64,000 nucleotides of DNA from Haematobia irritans (Eukaryota > Arthropoda > Insecta > Diptera > Muscidae): NCBI RefSeq assembly GCF_050003625.1, contig NC_134397.1, forward strand, positions 270,996,070-271,060,069, given 5' to 3'. The notes under the pieces are model-generated. The model searched no databases, had not been told where the DNA came from, and saw only the letters and a list, made by a program, of their open reading frames with translations. The position numbers and the translations under genes are program-made. This document shows positions 60,616 through 64,000 of this stretch, one piece after another. Within the stretch, counting starts at the first letter, position 1. Each line of letters opens with the position of its first letter.

Positions 60616-62445
60616 CACCACTAATCTTCTTAATCAGTTGGTGGTCGATGCAGGAAAATACCAAAAATGTCAATTGAAAATGTTTTGCAAATTTTATTGC
60701 CGCAACTTTTTTGGGGTTACATTAAGGTGGTAATATTCTAGAGAGAAGTAAACAATAAATTGTAAGTATTATTAAATATTATTGTAAATGTTTTGAATAT
60801 ATTAATTAAATTAACTAGAAAATCTCAATCTTTAAATTTTAATCAATCTTCAATTTAACTAAAAAGACTACACCACATCACAACGCTCCTTTGAATCAAG
60901 AACGGCTAAAAATACTGCTCCTTACATCATTGTATCTTACGTCTCGGCTAATAACCGACACAAAACAAGAGTCAATACAGGTCAACGAGGATGAGTGACT
61001 AAATTTTGAAATTCAATAAAAATATTTTCATATAAAAATGCTTTCTTTTGTATTATCTTTTTAAACGTTTACAAATTATTTTAAAACCCTGTAATGTTCA
61101 ACCTTTTCACTGTTGCAAGAGTATTTTTTTCAAAGGCCTGCTCCAACCGAAATATTTCTACCTCAACAATTTCTAAGAGTGTCTTTCCTGGTAATGACAT
61201 AAATACTAGTCGTTCATTCCCATATCAATATCTCCACATATGTTTGCTAATATTTTAAGTAAATACACATCTGTTGTCTAGTCAACCATACATTCATCCA
61301 TTCATCCATGCATTCGATAAATTATGATTACTATTTAAGCTGTATTTACTTCCAGCTGTCCATTTCTCGTAACAATCTTAATCTGATCAGAGGTTATCAC
61401 CTCAATTGTGACGACCATCCGCAAGCAAAACAAAAAAAATATGATTTGTATTCGGATGCTATAAGTCCCATAGTATGCTATGGTGCTCTGTTCCATATGA
61501 TGAATATAATAAAATTAACTTTTGACTTTTGCGAATCCTCAATAAATAAACTCATCATAAAGCTCACATATTGTGTTAGCTTTAAGACAATTCCGTTTCT
61601 TTAATTGGACTGAATCATTTGAAATCTATTTTACAGTGGCTACAAGAAAAAAATATTTTTTCTATTGAATATACAATGTATGGAAGAATATTAATGAAAT
61701 ATGATTAACTATTTAACATACACACAAATAACTTTTTTCCAATTCAATCACAAAATTAATTGATTCAATTATTAGAATTAGAAAAAATTAATTAAAAACT
61801 ATTCTTGATTATACAATTATTTGATTTCTCCGGCATCAATTCAATTAGTTTTTTAATTGGTTCAATTAAAAATTTAATTAGTTTTTTTCAGCAAAACTCA
61901 ACTAATTTTTAAATGAGATAATCAAATATTTATTTTATTATTCTTTATTTATTTATTAATAACTATTTTACATTTAGACGACATTTTTTTAACTTTCATA
62001 TACAGAAAAAAAAATTATTTCTGATTCAATCACGAAATTAATTTTTTAATTGAAATTTCTTTTATCACGAAAATGATATATCGACCACAGAATTAATCAG
62101 AAATCAAAAATATAGTTGAAATCTATTGCCTTTTTAAATAAAATTAATTGTGTTTTTTGAACAAAATCAATTACATTTTTAATTGTAACGATTAAAAAAT
62201 TAATTGAAAATGCCGAAAAAATTAAAAATTTTTTTATTCCAAACGAAATTTTCAATTATATTTTTAACTGGATATTTTTGTAAATAAAAATATCAATTGG
62301 GATAAATAATATTTTAATTGAAATTGTAGAAATGTTCAATTTATTTTTATTTTTCTATTAAAAGATAATTGTATCAATAATCTTTTTAATTGATTACGTT
62401 TTAAATCAACTTTTTAAATGGAAATTGTTTGGTGATACTTTTATA
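60616..62445. other. Region upstream of the membrane aminopeptidase gene, then AT-rich repeat DNA
   Basis: Bases 60616-60760 are the likely 5' leader. From 61740 to 62420 the sequence is built of TTAATT/AATTGA-rich segments, like those at about 4320-4540. This looks like a dispersed AT-rich repeat. The 98-codon frame at 61308 has no domain. Confidence 0.35.
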
Positions 62446-62540
62446 CAGGGATGTGGAGTCGAGCCAACTTTGCTCGACTCCGACTCCAGCATTTTTCATC
62501 AGCTCGACTCCGACTCCGGAGTCGACTCCGGGTAATATAA
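62446..62540 (+). repeat. hAT-like repeat end with gactccgactcc subrepeats
   Basis: Begins cagggatgtggagtcgag and continues with several ctcgactccgactccgg repeats. CAGGGATG is a hAT-like terminus. No matching right end could be assigned. Confidence 0.45.
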
Positions 62541-63214
62541 CTAAATCTCATTTTAATACCACTAATTTGTAGTTCTATTGTGGGGGTACCGTAAGTGGAT
62601 CGATATAAAGTATCGTATTTATTTATGTGTGCAAAAAAAGGTCTTAATTTCACATTAGATGCCAATTAAACTCTATATTTCAAATTTAGGGCAATGTTTA
62701 ATAAATAAAATAATGCTATAAATACCCATCATAATATGGGAAGATACCAACAGTATATGTATTTGTGGACCAAAATTATTGATACTATCTCAAATCCTTT
62801 AAATTTGTTGCGAGCTATATAAAGGTTTATATTCCCATGAATTTGAATCTGAATCGATTTAGACAAAATTGTATATACTTCTAAAAAATCTATGTACTTT
62901 AAATTTAAATCTAACGTTATGGGACGTAACACAATTTTAACAAAAAATAAAAATGCAAGGAAAGTCTAAAGTCGGGCGGCCGATTATAATATACTCTGCG
63001 CAACTTTGTATTTAGATCTACATTTTGATAAAATCTCAAATCAGACTTCTACAAAATCTCGGGCAATATTTGGGAAATATTTATAATTGTTTAGACAATT
63101 TCGCAAAAATGCATTTATGATTCATTCATTGAAAAATTTGAAAATTTGAGTCATTTCTACAAGTTTTCGACTTAGCAGTGAGTATCAGTGGGCCTACAGT
63201 TTTGGAAAAATGTT
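62541..63214. other. AT-rich intergenic DNA
   Basis: No gene or clear repeat recognised. Confidence 0.4.
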
Positions 63215-64000
63215 TGTCTAGTAAATAAAATTTTGCAAAATTTTCTACAGAAACAAAATTTTGACGAAATTTTCTATAGAAATCAAATTTTGACCAAATA
63301 TATAGAAATAAAATTTTGAATAAAATTTTTATAGAAATAAAATTTGGCAAAATTTTTTATAGAAATAAAAGTTTGAAAAAATTATCAATAGAAATACAAT
63401 TAAAAAAAAATGTTTAGCAAACAAAATTTTGCAAAATTTTCTATAGAAATAAAATTTTGCAAAATAACATATTCTATAGAAACAAAATGTTGACTAAATT
63501 TTCTATAGAAATAAAATTTTGACTAAATTTTCTATAGAAAAAAATATTTCTATAGTAATAAAATTTCGAATACATTTTTATAGCAGTGAGCATCAGTAAG
63601 AAAAAAAAATTGAGAAAATTTGCTATAGAAATAAAATTTGACAATTTTTTCTTATAGAAATAAAATTTTGAACAAATTATCAATAAAAATACAATTTTAG
63701 AAAAAATTTTGTGTAGTAAGTAAAATTCTGCAAAATATTCTACAGAAACAAAATTTTGATTAAATTTTCTATAGAAATTAAATTTTGACAAAATTTTCTA
63801 ATAAAAAAATTTATTACTATAAAATTTTGGCAAAATTTTCTATAGAAATAAAATTTTGACCAAATTTTCTAATAAAAAATCTATTACTATAAAATTTTGG
63901 CAAAACTTTCTATAGAAATAAAATGTTGAATTAAATTTTTATAGAAATAAAATTATCAATAGAAATAAAATTTAAAAAAAAAATGTGTAACAAACAAATT
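63215..64000 (+). repeat. Long degenerate minisatellite, runs off the window
   Basis: More than 20 imperfect units of ~28-30 bp (aaattttctatagaaataaa / attttgac), the same family as 58455-58745. A higher-order duplication with 'gcagtgagcatcagtaag' or 'gcagtgagtatcagtggg' spacers occurs at about 63176 and 63584. Minus-strand open frames (FYRKFxQNFISVENF) are translations of the repeat, not genes. Confidence 0.85.

Noticed and set aside
63126..63791. Minus-strand frames rich in FYRKF/NFISVENF
   Set aside because: Translations of the ~29-bp minisatellite in all copies; no protein family.

Overview
The window looks like a nuclear chromosomal segment of a dipteran insect, most likely a calyptrate (muscid-type) fly. 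This is inferred from the very AT-rich DNA, introns of 56-65 bp, fly-like protein families and dense dispersed repeats. These include tRNA-derived SINEs with (CCTAA)n tails, 'aaattttctatagaaataaa' minisatellites and TA- or 8-bp-flanked TIR elements. Species cannot be fixed from sequence alone. Three host protein-coding genes are supported. The rest is intergenic or intronic DNA shaped by transposons.

Layout. 1-10.5 kb: mostly AT-rich non-coding DNA with the end of a dispersed repeat (1-771), a worn SINE and a 460-bp foldback element carrying a perfect 36-bp hairpin (8163-8626). 10.6-13.9 kb, minus strand: an srGAP-type F-BAR/RhoGAP/SH3 gene with its 1000-codon reading frame in one exon, a CAG-rich 5' leader and a 230-bp (TA)n tract upstream. 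14.5-30 kb: intergenic DNA with LINE fragments, a 177-bp Tc1/mariner-pogo-like MITE, a 436-bp hAT MITE with 8-bp target duplication, a 2-kb TIR element with another repeat nested in it, a P-element-like transposase relic and an intact-ended SINE.

30.2-41.4 kb: a composite array. A roughly 3.1-3.5 kb unit is present twice in tandem and is followed by a third partial copy. Each unit is made of the 5' part of an internally deleted LINE (plus strand), a THAP/P-element-like transposase relic (minus strand) and a 5'-truncated Penelope-like element that keeps an open GIY-YIG endonuclease frame (minus strand). A separate third P-like copy lies at 39.8-41.4 kb. In between are a LINE RNase H remnant and an 892-bp hAT element containing a smaller MITE. 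42.9-44.0 kb is a 1034-bp TIR element containing a mariner transposase relic.

45.4-60.6 kb: two M1 zinc aminopeptidase genes arranged tail to tail. The plus-strand gene (10 coding exons, 892 aa) has no membrane anchor in the coding sequence found here and carries unusual GAMEH and HELAHM motifs. The minus-strand gene (8 coding exons, 1027 aa) is a classical type II membrane aminopeptidase. Its large introns contain a dead mariner with near-perfect 30-bp inverted repeats and a SINE inserted into a SINE. The remainder to 64 kb is non-coding, ending in a long degenerate minisatellite. Exon boundaries were worked out by hand from splice-site dinucleotides, reading phase and family conservation; no transcript evidence was available.
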